Shown here: positions 24,809 to 37,008 of the stretch, piece after piece
How positions within the stretch are numbered: the stretch's first letter is position 1
Layout: every line of letters starts with the position of its first letter
NCBI RefSeq assembly: GCF_963678635.1
Contig: NC_087070.1
Span: 26,406,007 to 26,470,006, forward strand
Reading direction: 5' to 3'
Length of the DNA: 64,000 nucleotides
From: Symsagittifera roscoffensis
Taxonomy: Eukaryota > Xenacoelomorpha > Acoela > Convolutidae
Made by a program: the position numbers and the translations under genes
Notes under the pieces: model-generated
Database searches by the model: none
What the model was told of the DNA's origin: nothing
Seen by the model: the letters and a program-made list of their open reading frames with translations, nothing else

Positions 24809-25621
24809 TGTGCCAGTCGGTCATATCTGGAAACTTTGTCTTTTTTAGGGGATAAAAAGTAATTTTCCAAAAATTCGAGTTGACCTTGTCATGCTAAAGT
24901 TTCTCGCGACAACTGAAAATACAAAACAAATTAGATCAGAAAACTCGAGTTATAATTCCGGGAAAGAAAACACCGGAGTAAAATTGCTATTCGCAACTTT
25001 ATCAAAGGAATTCGATACGAGTAGAGTTGTCTTGTTCCTCATAAAGGAGCGAGATTTCAAGAAAAGAAGTGCAATTGACTGGAAGAGAGTGATACTTGAC
25101 TGGGAAGACGGACAGCCGAAGCTGCCCAATGGTCCAGGGAAAAAAACTTTATGAGCGAAACTTACTTACTTCAAACTTCTTCTAGAGTTGCTCTATTACT
25201 ATAAGTTACCTAATTCTAGAGTCGCGCCACTTAATTTAAATTTCTTGAGCGCATTTTATGTGATTATGTTGAAATAAGGCAAATTTTAGGTTGATCCATC
25301 TGAAATGGATCAAATTTCCAGTGTCCAATAAAAACTAGCGGTATACTTAAGCTTCCTACCCTGTTTTTAATGGCGTTCACGTATTTTAGATATTTAGAGA
25401 CCTGACCATGGGGGAGTTCTTATTTCTTGAGTGAGTTGGTATTTTGGTAGTAGCCTTTAAGCTGTAACACGGTTTTTAGGTTCATGTCGCTAGTGAACCG
25501 AATTGACTCCGACTGAATGAGGAATAAAATTACAAGAGATAGTGTTCCTGACCCTTGAGCCATTGGTTATATGGCCTATTTTTCTTAGCCTGAAATGTGA
25601 CTTAAGTAGGCGACTGCTACA
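24809..25621 (+). repeat. 5' LTR of giant element (family A')
   Basis: Matches 51139-54090 once the insertion there is removed. It begins TGTGCCAG and ends TACA, the expected TG...CA ends. It contains a polyadenylation-type AATAAA at 25327-25332, also present in the 3' copy at 53804-53809. It is distantly related to repeat A (shared GCGACAACTGAAA, GATCCATCTGAAATGGATC-like and TAGCCTTTAAG blocks). The two LTRs differ at many positions, which implies an old insertion. Confidence 0.7.
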
Positions 25622-25632
25622 TAGTGTTTTTA

Positions 25633-25650
25633 TGGCGCTCCTGAGTGTTT
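25633..25650 (+). other. candidate primer-binding site of giant element
   Basis: TGGCGCTCCTGAGTGTTT starts 11 nt after the LTR end. The first bases agree with the equivalent site behind repeat A copies. The TGG start fits priming by a tRNA CCA end. The spacing is longer than usual and the tRNA is not identified. Confidence 0.4.
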
Positions 25651-27059
25651 TTACGAAATCAAGACTACGTGATCGAACCCACTTAACAAGGCTCCGGGCT
25701 TCATGCCCAGTCTAGAGTACAGGTGGTACGGTTCAACTGCAACGTATCCACCTTCTGGTTGTACCGTGATAGCTTTTTAAGTAAGCTTGAAAAAAATTCC
25801 CAGTGCGCTTTCCGAAACGAGGCCTAGCTAACCGAGTAAAGGGGCCTATGAGGAACAAAAAATGGCCAAAAGACAAAAAGCGAAACTAAAAAAAAAACGA
25901 AAAAGGTTAGAAATTGGAAGAAAAAACCGTAAAAATTCAGAAAAGGACAATGATTTCGATTTCCAAATTAGGTGGATCCAAATTTTATATTAATTAAAAT
26001 AGGTTGCTCATACTGTTTTTAAATAAGATCGATCGTTCGTTCAAAACAGTAAACTTTCAGTAGGTGCCCAATTTCGGATCGTTGAAACGGTTTTCAGATA
26101 TTCTTGCAACCTTGGAGAACCACTGGGAGACTTCGCCGGAAGAGGTGACCAAAGTGGTGACCAAACAGTGGCAAAGTGGTTCGTAGGACGGGGATCTGAA
26201 AAACGAGAGAAGGCAAGACTAGGAACAGACTACCAGTAGGGTGATCAGAGCAGTACAACAATAAGAGGGGATCACCAGGGTCCACTGTTCAATCAGACGG
26301 GTATCGTAAAACCCACTTTATACTATAGGAGACAGGTATAAAAGGGAATAAGCGGGCACCCCACAGTTTTGAGAAAATTTTTTTTTACTTGAGCAGTACT
26401 TGGAAACAGGTTCTACGGACTTTCTCTTGAGAGGTTTAGCACCCATCGGGCTTAAGGTATTTTTCGGCTTACGTGGGGGGCTAGAAAGGGGGAGGTTATA
26501 ATGGGGCTGATTAAGATAGAGGTTGATGGTTGGAAATTGTAATAAAGGGGGCTTCATTACAGTAAGTATACAATCGATATAGTCGATTTAGCTACAATAG
26601 ACTAACTAGAGTCTGGAACGGTCAAGTTAAAGACTCAGAACAAGAAATGAACGCAAAGGTACCGGTTTGTAAATTCGAAACAAGTTAAGTAACCTGGCCG
26701 AATCAGGTGGGGTGATCGGAAATAGTCAATTATTAGAACCCAGTAGGTGAACGCCCCATAACAACATTAAAAGGGGGAGGAAAAAATCGTGACAGTCAGG
26801 TACCAGACAATTTTTTTTCAAAAGACTGCACTTGTTGACTTTGAGTTTTAGGCACACACATTTTTTAATTTGATTTCTACTTTTTGAATTTTATTTATTC
26901 TGAAATAGATTTTAAAGTTTACCGGAGAATTGGTGCAACTGCAACCAACAAAAGGTTTAAAAACAAGTTGCACTTTGGCTTGCATTGGGCTTAGAATGGA
27001 AGGTAATTCAGGGGAAAATCATTTAATTTTTGGTCAGAAAATTGGGTTTGCAATTTTTT
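25651..27059 (+). other. 5' leader of giant element
   Basis: About 1.4 kb without a credible gene. Short ORFs (for example minus 26557-26318) show no family resemblance. Long leaders before gag are also seen in the related left-hand element (15.4-17.1 kb), so a long untranslated region seems normal for these elements. Confidence 0.45.
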
Positions 27060-27960
27060 ACACTAGTTCTGGAGGTGGTACTGGGACAGTGGATCAAGTA
27101 TCCCAATACTGGAGACGTGATTGGAAAATTCAACACGGTTTCCGGAGGTGGTACTGGGATAGCGGATCAGGTATCCTAACACTCGAGTCACGGTGGTGAT
27201 GAAGTTTGCACGAGTTCTGGAGGTAGTCTTGGGATATTGGTTTAAGGGTTTCAATACTTGAGTCCTGGATTAGTGAATTAAGGGTCCCACCACCCAAATT
27301 CTTGGGATAAAAAATTAAGTATCCCAACACCTAGAGTACTGGGATAGTGAATTAATGGTTCCAACACCTAAAGTCCTGGGATAGTGGTTTAAGTATTCAA
27401 ACACCTGAAGCCCTGGGATAGTAATTTAAGGGTCCCAATCCTTGAGTCCTGGGATAGTGATTTAAGGGTCCCAACACTTTCCTGGGACAGTGATTTAAGG
27501 GTCCCAACACCTAAAATCGTGGGATAGTAAATTAAGGGTCCCACCACCCAAAGTCTTGGGATGGTGGATTAAGTATCTCAACACCTGAAGTCCTGGGATA
27601 GTAATATGAGGGTCCCAATAATTGAGTACTGGGACAGTGATTTAAGGGTTCCAACACTTGTCCTGGGATAGTGATTTCAGTGTCCCAACACCCAAAGTCA
27701 TGGGATAGTAAAATAAGTATCCCAACACCTAGAGTACTGAGGTACTGAATTAAGTGTCCCAACACCCACAATCTTGGTATAGTAAATTTAGTATCCCAAC
27801 ACCTAAAGTCCTGGGATAGTGGATTAAGTATCCCAACACCTGAAGTCCTGGGATAGTGAATTAAGTGTCCCAGCACTTGGAGTGTTGGGGTAGTAAAACG
27901 AGTATACCACCACCTAAAAGTCGAGTGATAGTGGATTGAGTATCCCAAAACCTAAGACAG
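27060..27960. repeat. ~37-bp minisatellite with hairpin-forming units
   Basis: About 22-24 imperfect copies of a ~37 bp unit, typically CCTGGGATAGTGGATTAAG followed by TATCCCAACACCTGAAGT. Many units contain TGGGATA and TATCCCA separated by ~10 nt, so single-stranded DNA or RNA could fold into a row of short hairpins. Variants replace TATCCCA with GGGTCCCA. ORFs through it are only a reflection of the repeat. Confidence 0.9.
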
Positions 27961-30081
27961 ACTACAAAACCATTAAGGGTCACTAAATAGCTCTGGGAGC
28001 AACGGAAAAACACACTAGGATTAGTATTTTTTGATTCGGATTGTGGAATAGATATTAGACTGAAATTTTTTTAACAAGTTTGAATATTTCAAAGCATTGG
28101 GGGTTTTCTGAAACTTTGACTACATTTTTATATTAACTTTTGTGCATAGTCAGAATTGTAAATAAACGAAAATTGTTTAAAAATGCCATGAAGAGAACAA
28201 GAGTGTCGTTACTGGAAAGGAGAGGGGTAGAACTTAAGCAAAACAAACAGTCAACGCAAAGGAATCAAACAGCTACAAACTGAGTATTGCGAAAAAATAT
28301 TCTAGTTACCATGGTCAACACCAGAAGCAACTAGGGGCAGAAGACCGAAGAAAAGCAAACTAATCAAAAGAGTATGACCGTAACGGAAAATGATCTGGAG
28401 ACGCCAGAGCAGAGCTGAGATGGAGTGGAACGTAAAACGACGGAGTCGATATCTATACCGAATGTAGAAAAACAACGAACAAAGACAATTGAACTCTCAG
28501 CGAAAGGCGATGGAGAAAAAATCATGAACAAGACGCCGGAGACGATAAAGGACGATTCGCAAACGAAGAAAACATCGTTCTTGGAGAAGCTTGCGGCAAT
28601 GATCGGAATGAAACCGAGAGAGAAAGAGGAGGTGACAACAACGACCGAAAAAAGCAAAACCTTTGGTAAAATTTCCACGATAAACACAAAAGCTGACCAG
28701 GGGAAGGACCAAACAATGGCGGGTGCAGCGGGTCACCAAAAAGGGCAAGCAGCGGAATCGAAATTACCACTAGTGGAGTTGGACGACTTGTTTTCAAACC
28801 TGGATCAGATAGACAAGAAGCTGAAGTGCAGCGAAAAAGACCGCCAGGAATTAAAGAAGAAACATGCCACTGAAGAAAAGCTACAATAGATGGCGGACAA
28901 GGTAGATACAACAGACATGGAGCGAGAAAAACATATCAAGAAAGATATGGAGGAAACTAAAAGGCGGTTTGAGACCGTCAACGATAAATTATGGAATCTA
29001 GAGACGAGAATGGACACAAGGAGCTTTTTTTTGCCATACAATCCAAACTGGATACACTCATGAGAAACTCTATTGCTCAAGAGAAAACGATGCCCGATAA
29101 AACAGAGAAGAAAACCGGAACAAGTGTTGATTTTGTGGAACCTCAACGTAAGAAGCAGGAATCGACACCATTACCGCTGATCAACAGCAGCATAAGATCG
29201 AGGATGACCAAGACGGCTACAAAAGGAGGAGTGTCGAACTCAACAAGGATACCAAGGGAATCGGGCGCACACACGAGTGTGACGACTGATGCCATGACGT
29301 CGGCAAATACATGGGAAATGATGAAAGGACACTTGAAGCATTCGCAACGAGAAACACAGAGTCGAGCGATGGAGGAGGAGGTAAATCGTGAAAAAGCTTG
29401 AAGGAGACGAAGGAATTTAAAGATGACTCGGATGTTTGCATAGATACCTAGGTTGAGGTAATGAGACTACATCTTGAGCAAGACAACCTGAATGATGAAA
29501 GACAGGCGTGCACAGCGATACTAAGCAATCTGGAGTACACGGCGCTGAAGTGCGTGGTAGCCAAGGAAGAAGAACGTGACACGGCGGACAAGATCTTTGA
29601 AATTCTGCTAAACCGATTCGGATCCCGGATGAAGGTGCACCAGGCCATGATGAGATTTGAGAAGAGGAGACAGAGAGATGATGAATCGATTGATCGATTT
29701 CTGGAGGATCTGGAGAGCTTAAGAAGAAGAAGCGATCCAGAGGAACCAACTGATAGGAGAAACTTTATTATCGCTCCGAAATTCATCGATGGGGTAAAAA
29801 GTGACGACTTGAGAACAATGTTGGCAACATACTACACGCTATCGAAAGATAATGCACCAACACCGGAAAAGATGAGACAGAATTCTAGAGATTAAATGTT
29901 GGTGAAACCGAAGAAATACTCATTTGCAGACAGTAAGAACCAGCAAGGGGGAAGCCAACAACAAAGATCGTCATGGTACCAGCCAAGAGATCATATGGAC
30001 AAAGGAAGGTCATGTGCAAATTGTGGCTGGGCAGATCACCATGTAGCGGATTGCACCACTTATAAACAGGGCATGAAAAGC
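27955..30081 (+). repeat. gag-region tandem unit, copy 1
   Basis: First of three direct copies (next at 30082 and 32076) of a ~2 kb segment. Each starts GACTACAAAACCATTAAGGG and ends in the zinc-knuckle coding sequence. Copy 1 is ~130 bp longer because it retains a segment (about 29050-29190) deleted in copies 2 and 3. Only copy 3 runs on into pol. Confidence 0.85.
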
Positions 30082-30084
30082 TAA
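28425..30084 (+). pseudogene. gag: gag, copy 1
   Basis: Gag-like structural protein of a Ty3-type element. The N-terminal part (28425-28889) is Lys/Glu/Thr-rich and ends in a predicted coiled stretch (DDLFSNLDQIDKKLKCSEK). A middle part (28991-29401) follows after stops. The core frame 29461-29895 (144 codons: MRLHLEQDNLNDERQACTA... MMRFEKRRQRDDESIDRF... PKFIDGVKSDDLRTML) is intact here, unlike in copies 2 and 3, and resembles capsid-region retrotransposon gag. A last frame, 29896-30084, carries the CCHC knuckle CANCGWADHHVADC (30013-30054). Stop codons separate the parts and no pol follows, so it is a broken duplicate. Confidence 0.75.
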
Positions 30085-32075
30085 GACAGGGACTACAAAA
30101 CCATTAAGGGTCACTAAACAGCTCTGGGAGCAACGGAAAAACACACTAGGATTAGTAATTTTTGATTCGGATTGTAGAATAGATATTAGACTGAAATTGT
30201 TTTAACAAGTTTGAATATTTCAAAGCATTGGGGGTTTTCTGAAACTTTGACTACTTTTTTACATTAACTTTTGTGCATAGTCAGAACTGTAAATAAACGA
30301 AAATTGTTTAAAAATGCCATGAAGAGAACAAAAGTGTCGTTACTGGAAAGGAGGGGGGTAGGACTTAAGCAAAACAAACAGTCAATGCAAAAGAATCAAA
30401 CAGCTACAAACTGAGTATTGCGAAAAAAAATTCCAGTTACCATGGTCAACACCAGAAGCAACAAGGGGCAGAAGACCGAAGAAAAGCAAACTAATCAAAA
30501 GAGTATGACCGTAACGGAAAATGATCTGGAGACACCAGAGCAGAGCTGAGATGGAGTGGAACGTAAAACGACGAAGTCGATATCTATACCGAATGTAGAA
30601 AAACAACGAACAAAGTTAATTGAACTCTAACCGATAGGCGATGGAGACAAAATCATGAACAAGACGCGGGAGACGATAAAGGACGATTCGCAAATGAAGA
30701 GAACATCGTTCATGGAGAAGCTTAGGGCAATGATCGAGAGAGAAAGAGGAGGTGACAACAACGACCGAAAAAAGCAAAACCTTTGGTAAAATTTCCACGA
30801 TAAACACAAAAGCTGACCAGGGGAAGGACCAAACAATGGCGGGAGCAGCGGGTCACCAAAAAGGGCAAGCAAGCAGCGGAATCGAAATTACCACTAGTGG
30901 AGTTGGACGACTTGTTTTCAAACCTGGATCAGATAGACAAGAAGCTGAAGTGCAGCGAAAAAGACCGCCAGGAATTAAAGAAGAAACTTGCCACTGAAGA
31001 AAAGCTACAATAGATGGCGGACAAGGTAGATACAACAGACAAGGAGCGAGAAAAACATATCAAGAAAGATATGGACGAAACTAAAAGGCGGTTTGAGACC
31101 GTCAACGATAAATTATGGAATCTAGAGACGAGAATGGACACAAGGAGCTGAGACCATGAATATACTTTTTTTGCCATACAATCCAAACGAGGATGACCAA
31201 GACGGCTACAAAAGGAGGAGTGTCGAACTCAACAAGGATACCAAGGGAATCGGGCGCACGTACGAGTGTGACGACTGATGCGATGACGTGGGCAAATACA
31301 TGGGAAATGATGAAAGGACACTTGAAGCATTCGCAACGAGAAACACAGAGTCGAGCGATGGAGGAGGAGGTAAATCGTGAAAAAGCTTGAAGGAGACGAA
31401 GGAATTCAAAGATGACTCGGATGTTTGCATAGATACCTAGGTTGAGGTAATGAGACTACATCTTGAGCAAGACAACCTGAATGATGAAAGACAGGCGTGC
31501 ACAGCGATACTAAGCAATCTGGAGTACACGGCGCTGAAGTGCGTGGTAGCCAAGGAAGAAGAACGTGACACGAAGGACAAGATCTTTGAAATTCTGCTAA
31601 ACCGATTCGGATCCCGGATGAAGGTGAACCAGGCCATGATGAGATTTGAGAAGAGGAGACAGAGAGATGATGAATCGATTGATCGATTTCTGGAGGATCT
31701 GGAGAGCTTAAGAAGAAGAAGCGATCCAGAGGAACCAACTAATAGGAGAAACTTTATTTATTATCGCTCCGAAATTCATTGATGGGGTGAAAAGTGACGA
31801 CTTGAGAACAATGTTGTCAACATACTACAAGCTATCGAAAGATAATGCACCAACACAGGAAAAGATGAGACAGAATTCTAGAGAGTAAATGTTGGTGAAA
31901 CCGAAGAAATTCTCATTTGCAGACAGTAAGAACCAGCAAGGGGGAAGCCAACAACAAAGATCGTCATGGTACCAGCCAAGAGATCATATGGACAAAGGAA
32001 GGTCATGTGCAAATTGTGGCTGGGCAGATCACCATGTAGCGGATTGCACCACTTACAAACAGGGCATGAAAAGCT
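30082..32075 (+). repeat. gag-region tandem unit, copy 2
   Basis: This 1994 bp unit is nearly identical to copy 3. It shares with copy 3 the ~130 bp deletion after the ATGAATATAC stretch (about 31155-31195) and a 4-base duplication in the gag core. So copies 2 and 3 are each other's closest relatives and arose after copy 1 separated. Confidence 0.85.
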
Positions 32076-32077
32076 AA
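30640..32077 (+). pseudogene. gag: gag, copy 2
   Basis: Same layout as copy 1. A TAA near 30630 and a frame change near 30745 break the N-terminal part. The core frame starts at 31450 but ends early at 31782, because AACTTTATTTATTATCG carries an extra four bases relative to copy 1, changing NFIIAPKF to NFIYYRSEIH and a stop. The CCHC knuckle survives at 32006-32047. No pol follows. Confidence 0.7.
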
Positions 32078-32549
32078 GACAGGGACTACAAAACCATTAA
32101 GGGTCACTAAATAGCTCTGGGAGCAACGGAAAAACACACTAGGATTAGTAATTTTTGATTCGGATTGTGGAATAGATATTAGACTGAAATTTTTTAAACA
32201 AGTTTGACTATTTCAAAGAATTAGGGGTTTTCTGAAACTTTGACTACTTTTTTACATTAACTTTTGTGCATAGTCAGAATTGTAAAAAAAACGAAAATTG
32301 TTTAAAAATGCCATGAAGAGAACAAGAGTGTCGTTACTGGAAAGGAGAGGGGTAGGACTTAAGCAAAACAAACAGTCAACCCAAAGGAATCAAACAGCTA
32401 CAAACTGAGTATTGCGAAAAATTATTCCAGTTACCATGGTCAACACCAGAAGCAACAAGGGGCAGAAGACCGAAGAAAAGCAAACTAATCAAAAGAGTAT
32501 GACCGTAACGGAAAATGATCTGGAGACGCCAGAGCAGAGTTGAGACGGA

Positions 32550-34128
32550 GTGGAACGTAAAACGACGGATTCGATATCTATACCGAATGTAGAAAAACAA
32601 CGAACAAAGACAATTGAACTCTCACCGATAGGCGATGGAGACAAAATCATGAACAAGACGCCGGAGACGATAAAGGACGATTCGCAAATGAAGAGAACAT
32701 CGTTCATGGAGAAGCTTAGGGCAATGATCGAGAGAGAAAGAGGAGGTGACAACAACGACCGAAAAAAGCAAAACCTTTGGTAAAATTTCCACGATAAACA
32801 CAAAAGCTGACCAGGGGAAGGACCAAACAATGGCGGGAGCAGCGGGTCACCAAAAAGGGCAAGCAAGCAGCGGAATCGAAATTACCACTAGTGGAGTTGG
32901 ACGACTTGTTTTCAAACCTGGATCAGATAGACAAGAAGCTGAAGTGCAGCGAAAAAGACCGCCAGGAATTAAAGAAGAAACTTGCCACTGAAGAAAAGCT
33001 ACAATAGATGGCGGACAAGGTAGATACAACAGACAAGGAGCGAGAAAAACATATCAAGAAAGATATGGACGAAACTAAAAGGCGGTTTGAGACCGTCAAC
33101 GATAAATTATGGAATCTAGAGACGAGAATGGACACAAGGAGCTGAGACCATGAATATACTTTTTTTGCCATACAATCCAAACGAGGATGACCAAGACGGC
33201 TACAAAAGGAGGAGTGTCGAACTCAACAAGGATACCAAGGGAATCGGGCGCACGTACGAGTGTGACGACTGATGCGATGACGTGGGCAAATACATGGGAA
33301 ATGATGAAAGGACACTTGAAGCATTCGCAACGAGAAACACAGAGTCGAGCGATGGAGGAGGAGGTAAATCGTGAAAAAGCTTGAAGGAGACGAAGGAATT
33401 CAAAGATGACTCGGATGTTTGCATAGATACCTAGGTTGAGGTAATGAGACTACATCTTGAGCAAGACAACCTGAATGATGAAAGACAGGCGTGCACAGCG
33501 ATACTAAGCAATCTGGAGTACACGGCGCTGAAGTGCGTGGTAGCCAAGGAAGAAGAACGTGACACGAAGGACAAGATCTTTGAAATTCTGCTAAACCGAT
33601 TCGGATCCCGGATGAAGGTGAACCAGGCCATGATGAGATTTGAGAAGAGGAGACAGAGAGATGATGAATCGATTGATCGATTTCTGGAGGATCTGGAGAG
33701 CTTAAGAAGAAGAAGCGATCCAGAGGAACCAACTAATAGGAGAAACTTTATTTATTATCGCTCCGAAATTCATTGATGGGGTGAAAAGTGACGACTTGAG
33801 AACAATGTTGGCAACATACTACACGCTATCGAAAGATAATGCACCAACACCGGAAAAGATGAGACAGAATTCTAGAGAGTAAATGTTGGTGAAACCAAAG
33901 AAATACTCATTTGCAGACAGTAAGAACCAGCAAGGGGGAAGCCAACAACAAAGATCGTCATGGTACCAGCCAAGAGATCATATGGACAAAGGAAGGTCAT
34001 GTGCAAACTGTGGCTGGGCAGATCACCATGTAGCGGATTGCACCACTTACAAAGAGGGCATGAAAAGCTTGGGATATAGGCCTGATGAACGAGTCAGGTG
34101 GAAGAGCACGAGTTTTACAGTGGCTTGA
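32550..34128 (+). pseudogene. gag: gag, copy 3 (adjacent to pol)
   Basis: This copy leads into the protease. Its N-terminal part is 32550-32991 with a frame break. The core is 33444-33776, ending early through the same 4-base duplication as copy 2. The knuckle frame, 33883-34128, continues past CANCGWADHHVADC (34000-34041) into GLGYRPDERVRW-like sequence absent from copies 1 and 2. It is therefore the copy originally joined to pol. The break in the core means a full Gag cannot be made. Confidence 0.75.
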
Positions 34129-34323
34129 TTACTGAAACAGGCGCTAACGACAAAACCAATGAAGGCCGTGACCAAGGAGCCGATGCCGAATAGGTCGAGT
34201 CAAGAAGGACACTAGGAATAAACTACGAGAAAGCATAAGCAGAGGCCATTAACAAATTTCAACGAGACTGAACAAAGGCTGAAGCAGGAAATAGAAAGAA
34301 AACAGAAGAACGAGACACTCTCG

Positions 34324-35121
34324 ATGGCAAGACCAGAACCTGGGACGAGGGACAATCCAACAGTCAGAAGCAATTGCATCACCTTGAAAATGGTGAATGG
34401 AAAACCCTTCGAAATAATGAAGATTGGGGAGAGGATCATGTCAATAATCACGGTTGGTGGACATGAAGTAACGAGGAATAGGAGTGAACCAATGGATCAA
34501 ATATTGAAACATATAGATCTATATGCTGACTATCTGCGCAAGATCAACCCACAAACTCCTTCGACAGCACTTAGAGCAGTACTCACGAGAGGTGGTGGAA
34601 AATTGATTAGGATAGACAGCAGGTACACGAAAAACTATGGTCCACATGAGGTCATATTGAACATAGATGGAATCAACATCTACACAAAAACGATGATAAC
34701 GTTTGACGAGGTTCTTGCTGGTCAAATCTACTTAGGTCGAGGGGAACGCAAAGTGAGGTCGATTGGACACTGCGCAATGTTAGACGACGATGCCATGCAT
34801 CTGGGAACAGAAGCAGACGTATCCGCACATGTACTAGAGATAAGCGGAAAAAAGACCCAATTACGAGGACCGTTGGATACAGGGGCTGTCTTGAGTGTGA
34901 AACCAATAGACAGATGGAAAAGAATGGGGCTTGACAAGGAAGACCTGATAGATTCAAGGATACGGCTGTCAGAGGGAGCTCAGAGGGTTCTAGGCAGGAC
35001 ACCGATAAAAGCTCTGAATCTAGGGCAACGCATCCTGTGGATGAGTGTTTTGGTGGTGGAGAATATAGATGAGTCAGATAAATTTTTTCATGCAGAGATT
35101 TCATCAGGAATTTTGATGTAG
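34324..35121 (+). CDS. pol: aspartic protease region of pol
   Basis: An open frame of 265 codons downstream of gag copy 3. The retropepsin active site is visible as LDTGAVLSV (Asp-Thr-Gly at 34876-34884, codons 185-187), followed by a long segment to VLVVENIDESDKFF. The first ~90 residues (MARPEPGTRDNPTVRSN) probably correspond to the Gag-Pol junction. In Ty3 elements this enzyme cleaves Gag and Pol. Here the frame itself is intact but its neighbours are not, so it is a surviving fragment rather than an independent gene. The start codon shown is simply the first ATG. Confidence 0.75.
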   Translation: MARPEPGTRDNPTVRSNCITLKMVNGKPFEIMKIGERIMSIITVGGHEVTRNRSEPMDQILKHIDLYADYLRKINPQTPSTALRAVLTRGGGKLIRIDSRYTKNYGPHEVILNIDGINIYTKTMITFDEVLAGQIYLGRGERKVRSIGHCAMLDDDAMHLGTEADVSAHVLEISGKKTQLRGPLDTGAVLSVKPIDRWKRMGLDKEDLIDSRIRLSEGAQRVLGRTPIKALNLGQRILWMSVLVVENIDESDKFFHAEISSGILM

Positions 35122-35140
35122 CAACTGATCTTACAATGCG

Positions 35141-35548
35141 ATGTTCAAGATTCGAAATCCTGAAAGGAAATACGTTATTAAACCGGTAAATTTGATAATG
35201 GCGAATGAAAATAAAGCTCCCGTTTACTTAAGAAGAAGGGTGAAGTTGAAGGCGATCGAGGCCACAATAGTAAGTTTGAGGATGAAGAACTACGATGAAC
35301 TAAGTGATAACAAACAGGATCCTAATAGCCAAAGTGCTGCTATTTTAGAAAGATCATTCTTGATCACCAAGAGTGGCCTCTACGTCAGTGTCTTGTTGAT
35401 TACTCTTGTTATACCGCTCGCAATCCATAGAGACCGGAAGCTGGGATACGCACTGCCGTTAAAATCTAGATATGAAATGACTGAAAATGTGAAAAATTTA
35501 AGGGGGAAAGTAACAGACGAAAAGATCGAAGCCATCAAGGACGTGTAA
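35141..35548 (+). pseudogene. pol: protease-RT linker region of pol
   Basis: A 135-codon frame between protease and reverse transcriptase. It contains VYLRRRVKLKAIEATIV and GYALPLKSRYEM, which resemble the connection region between PR and RT in Ty3-type polyproteins. It ends in TAA directly before the next frame at 35549, so an in-frame stop splits it from the RT. No enzymatic motif. Confidence 0.55.
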
Positions 35549-36418
35549 ATGGAAATCAGGAAAATTTTTTCTAGACATAAAGCGGTTATCGGGTGCTGTA
35601 AATTCGTTGAACATGAAATAGAACTAGAAGAGACGGCGGTACCGCATAGGGAGGGGGCGAGGCGCATGACCCCGAACAAGTGCGAGGCATGTAGAAAGGA
35701 GATAGAAACTTCACTGGAGTATGATATGATTGGACCATCCAAATCACCGTGGGCGTGTGGAGTAGTGATGGCCAAAAAGAAATGAGAACAGTTAAGTCTT
35801 TGTTGTGAACTTCGATATCTGAACTCCGTCATAGTGAAGGATGCATATCCCATACCTAGAATAGATGAGAGTCTTTCAAAATTGGGGGATGCAAAATTTT
35901 TCACAACTCATGATCTGGGGTCCGCTTTTTGGCAGGTGCCACTTAAGAAACAAGATAGGGATAAAAGGCGGTTTGCTTGCGAGCTGGGATTGTTCCAATG
36001 GAAAAGGATGTCCATTTGTCCTTCCAGCGCGACGGCCACTTTTCAGCGACTGATGGCACAGGCACTAACAAGTGTGTCGAAGAAGTATGGCAACTTGGTG
36101 ATGTGTTACGTGGACGACGTGGTGATTGCGACACTTACCCTGGACGACCACATCGAGCGACTGGACTAGGTGTTTGCATTTATGAAAAGGGCAGGATTAA
36201 AATGTAAACCCTCGAAATGTGAAATTCTAGAGGACTCGATAAAACGCCTGGGGAGGATGGTAGATAAAAATGGCATCCGACCAGACCCAGATGCGGTAGA
36301 TGCAGTGCTGATTTGGAAGTCGCCAAAAACTGAGCATCTTTTTCGCCAATTACTACAGATAGTTCATCAACGGTTATGCCGTCAAAGTATATCGGTTGCA
36401 ACAGCTCATGAGGCATAA
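35549..36418 (+). pseudogene. pol: reverse transcriptase of the giant element
   Basis: Ty3-type RT. The finger region at 35549-35785 reads KEIETSLEYDMIGPSKSPWACGVV-like. After a frame break near 35785-35805 come KDAYPIPRIDESL, THDLGSAFWQVPL (first catalytic Asp region), FQRLMAQAL and the active-site box CYVDDVVIA (YVDD at 36107-36118). An in-frame TAG at 36167-36169 interrupts just after HIERLD. The same frame then continues to 36418 with the thumb-like CKPSKCEILEDSIKRLG. The catalytic motifs are intact but the frame has at least one shift and one stop, so it is inactive. Confidence 0.85.
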
Positions 36419-36502
36419 GGGCAAGAAATTCACGTGCAGTAACGCGGCGAATAAAAAGATAACTACGTGAAGCACTTGTGCTAGGCATGCCTAGAGAATG
36501 AA

Positions 36503-36940
36503 ATGTACGTACTGGACACAGACGCATTGGTGGTCGCGATCTCTGGCATACTCCATAAAGAACAGGAGTGCAACGGTAAGACTGTCCTGAGACCAATAGC
36601 CTATGGAAGCAAAGTCTTGAGTGGCACGAAAATGCAGTATGGGGCACCCAATGTGGAGATGTTTGCGATTGTCACCTTTCTGGAAAAGTACAGGGCCTAT
36701 CTAGGCAGCGAGCCTTTCAAAATACGGGTCGACAACAGAGTACTCAGTTGGTTAAAGACGTACCTGATGGATCAAAGCTACATCGAGAGATAGATAGTAC
36801 GGCTTGATGGTTACAATATGATAATTGAACATATGACGAGGGACAAACACCAGAATGCTGACAGCTTGAGTAAGAAAACGGGATTCTACGAGAGGCAGGA
36901 GCAGAGGGAGGCTGATAGTCCTGAGATAAAATATGGTTTC
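36503..36940 (+). pseudogene. pol: RNase H of the giant element
   Basis: Follows the RT. The frame begins YVLDTDALVVAISGILHKEQ, the usual first-aspartate strand of retrotransposon RNase H, continues with an Glu helix (NVEMFAIVTFLEKYRAYLG) and VDNRVLSWLKTY. An in-frame TAG at 36791-36793 interrupts, and downstream IIEHMTRDKHQNADSLSKK is the typical C-terminal block of Ty3 RNase H. It would degrade the RNA template during reverse transcription. The stop makes it non-functional. Confidence 0.8.
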
Positions 36941-37008
36941 TCATTCATGGACAAGGAAACATACGATTTTACCAACTGTTACCAACTGAGCATCGGGAAA
37001 CGGCAATT

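Noticed and set aside
27532-27948. 138-codon minus ORF with repeated Tyr/His/Pro/Thr peptides
   Set aside because: It is the translation of the 37-bp minisatellite. A unit length not divisible by three and variable units produce a chance open frame.
27060-27960. CRISPR-like array
   Set aside because: Units are imperfect, of equal ~37 bp period, without distinct spacers or nearby cas genes, in a eukaryotic transposon leader. It is a minisatellite.
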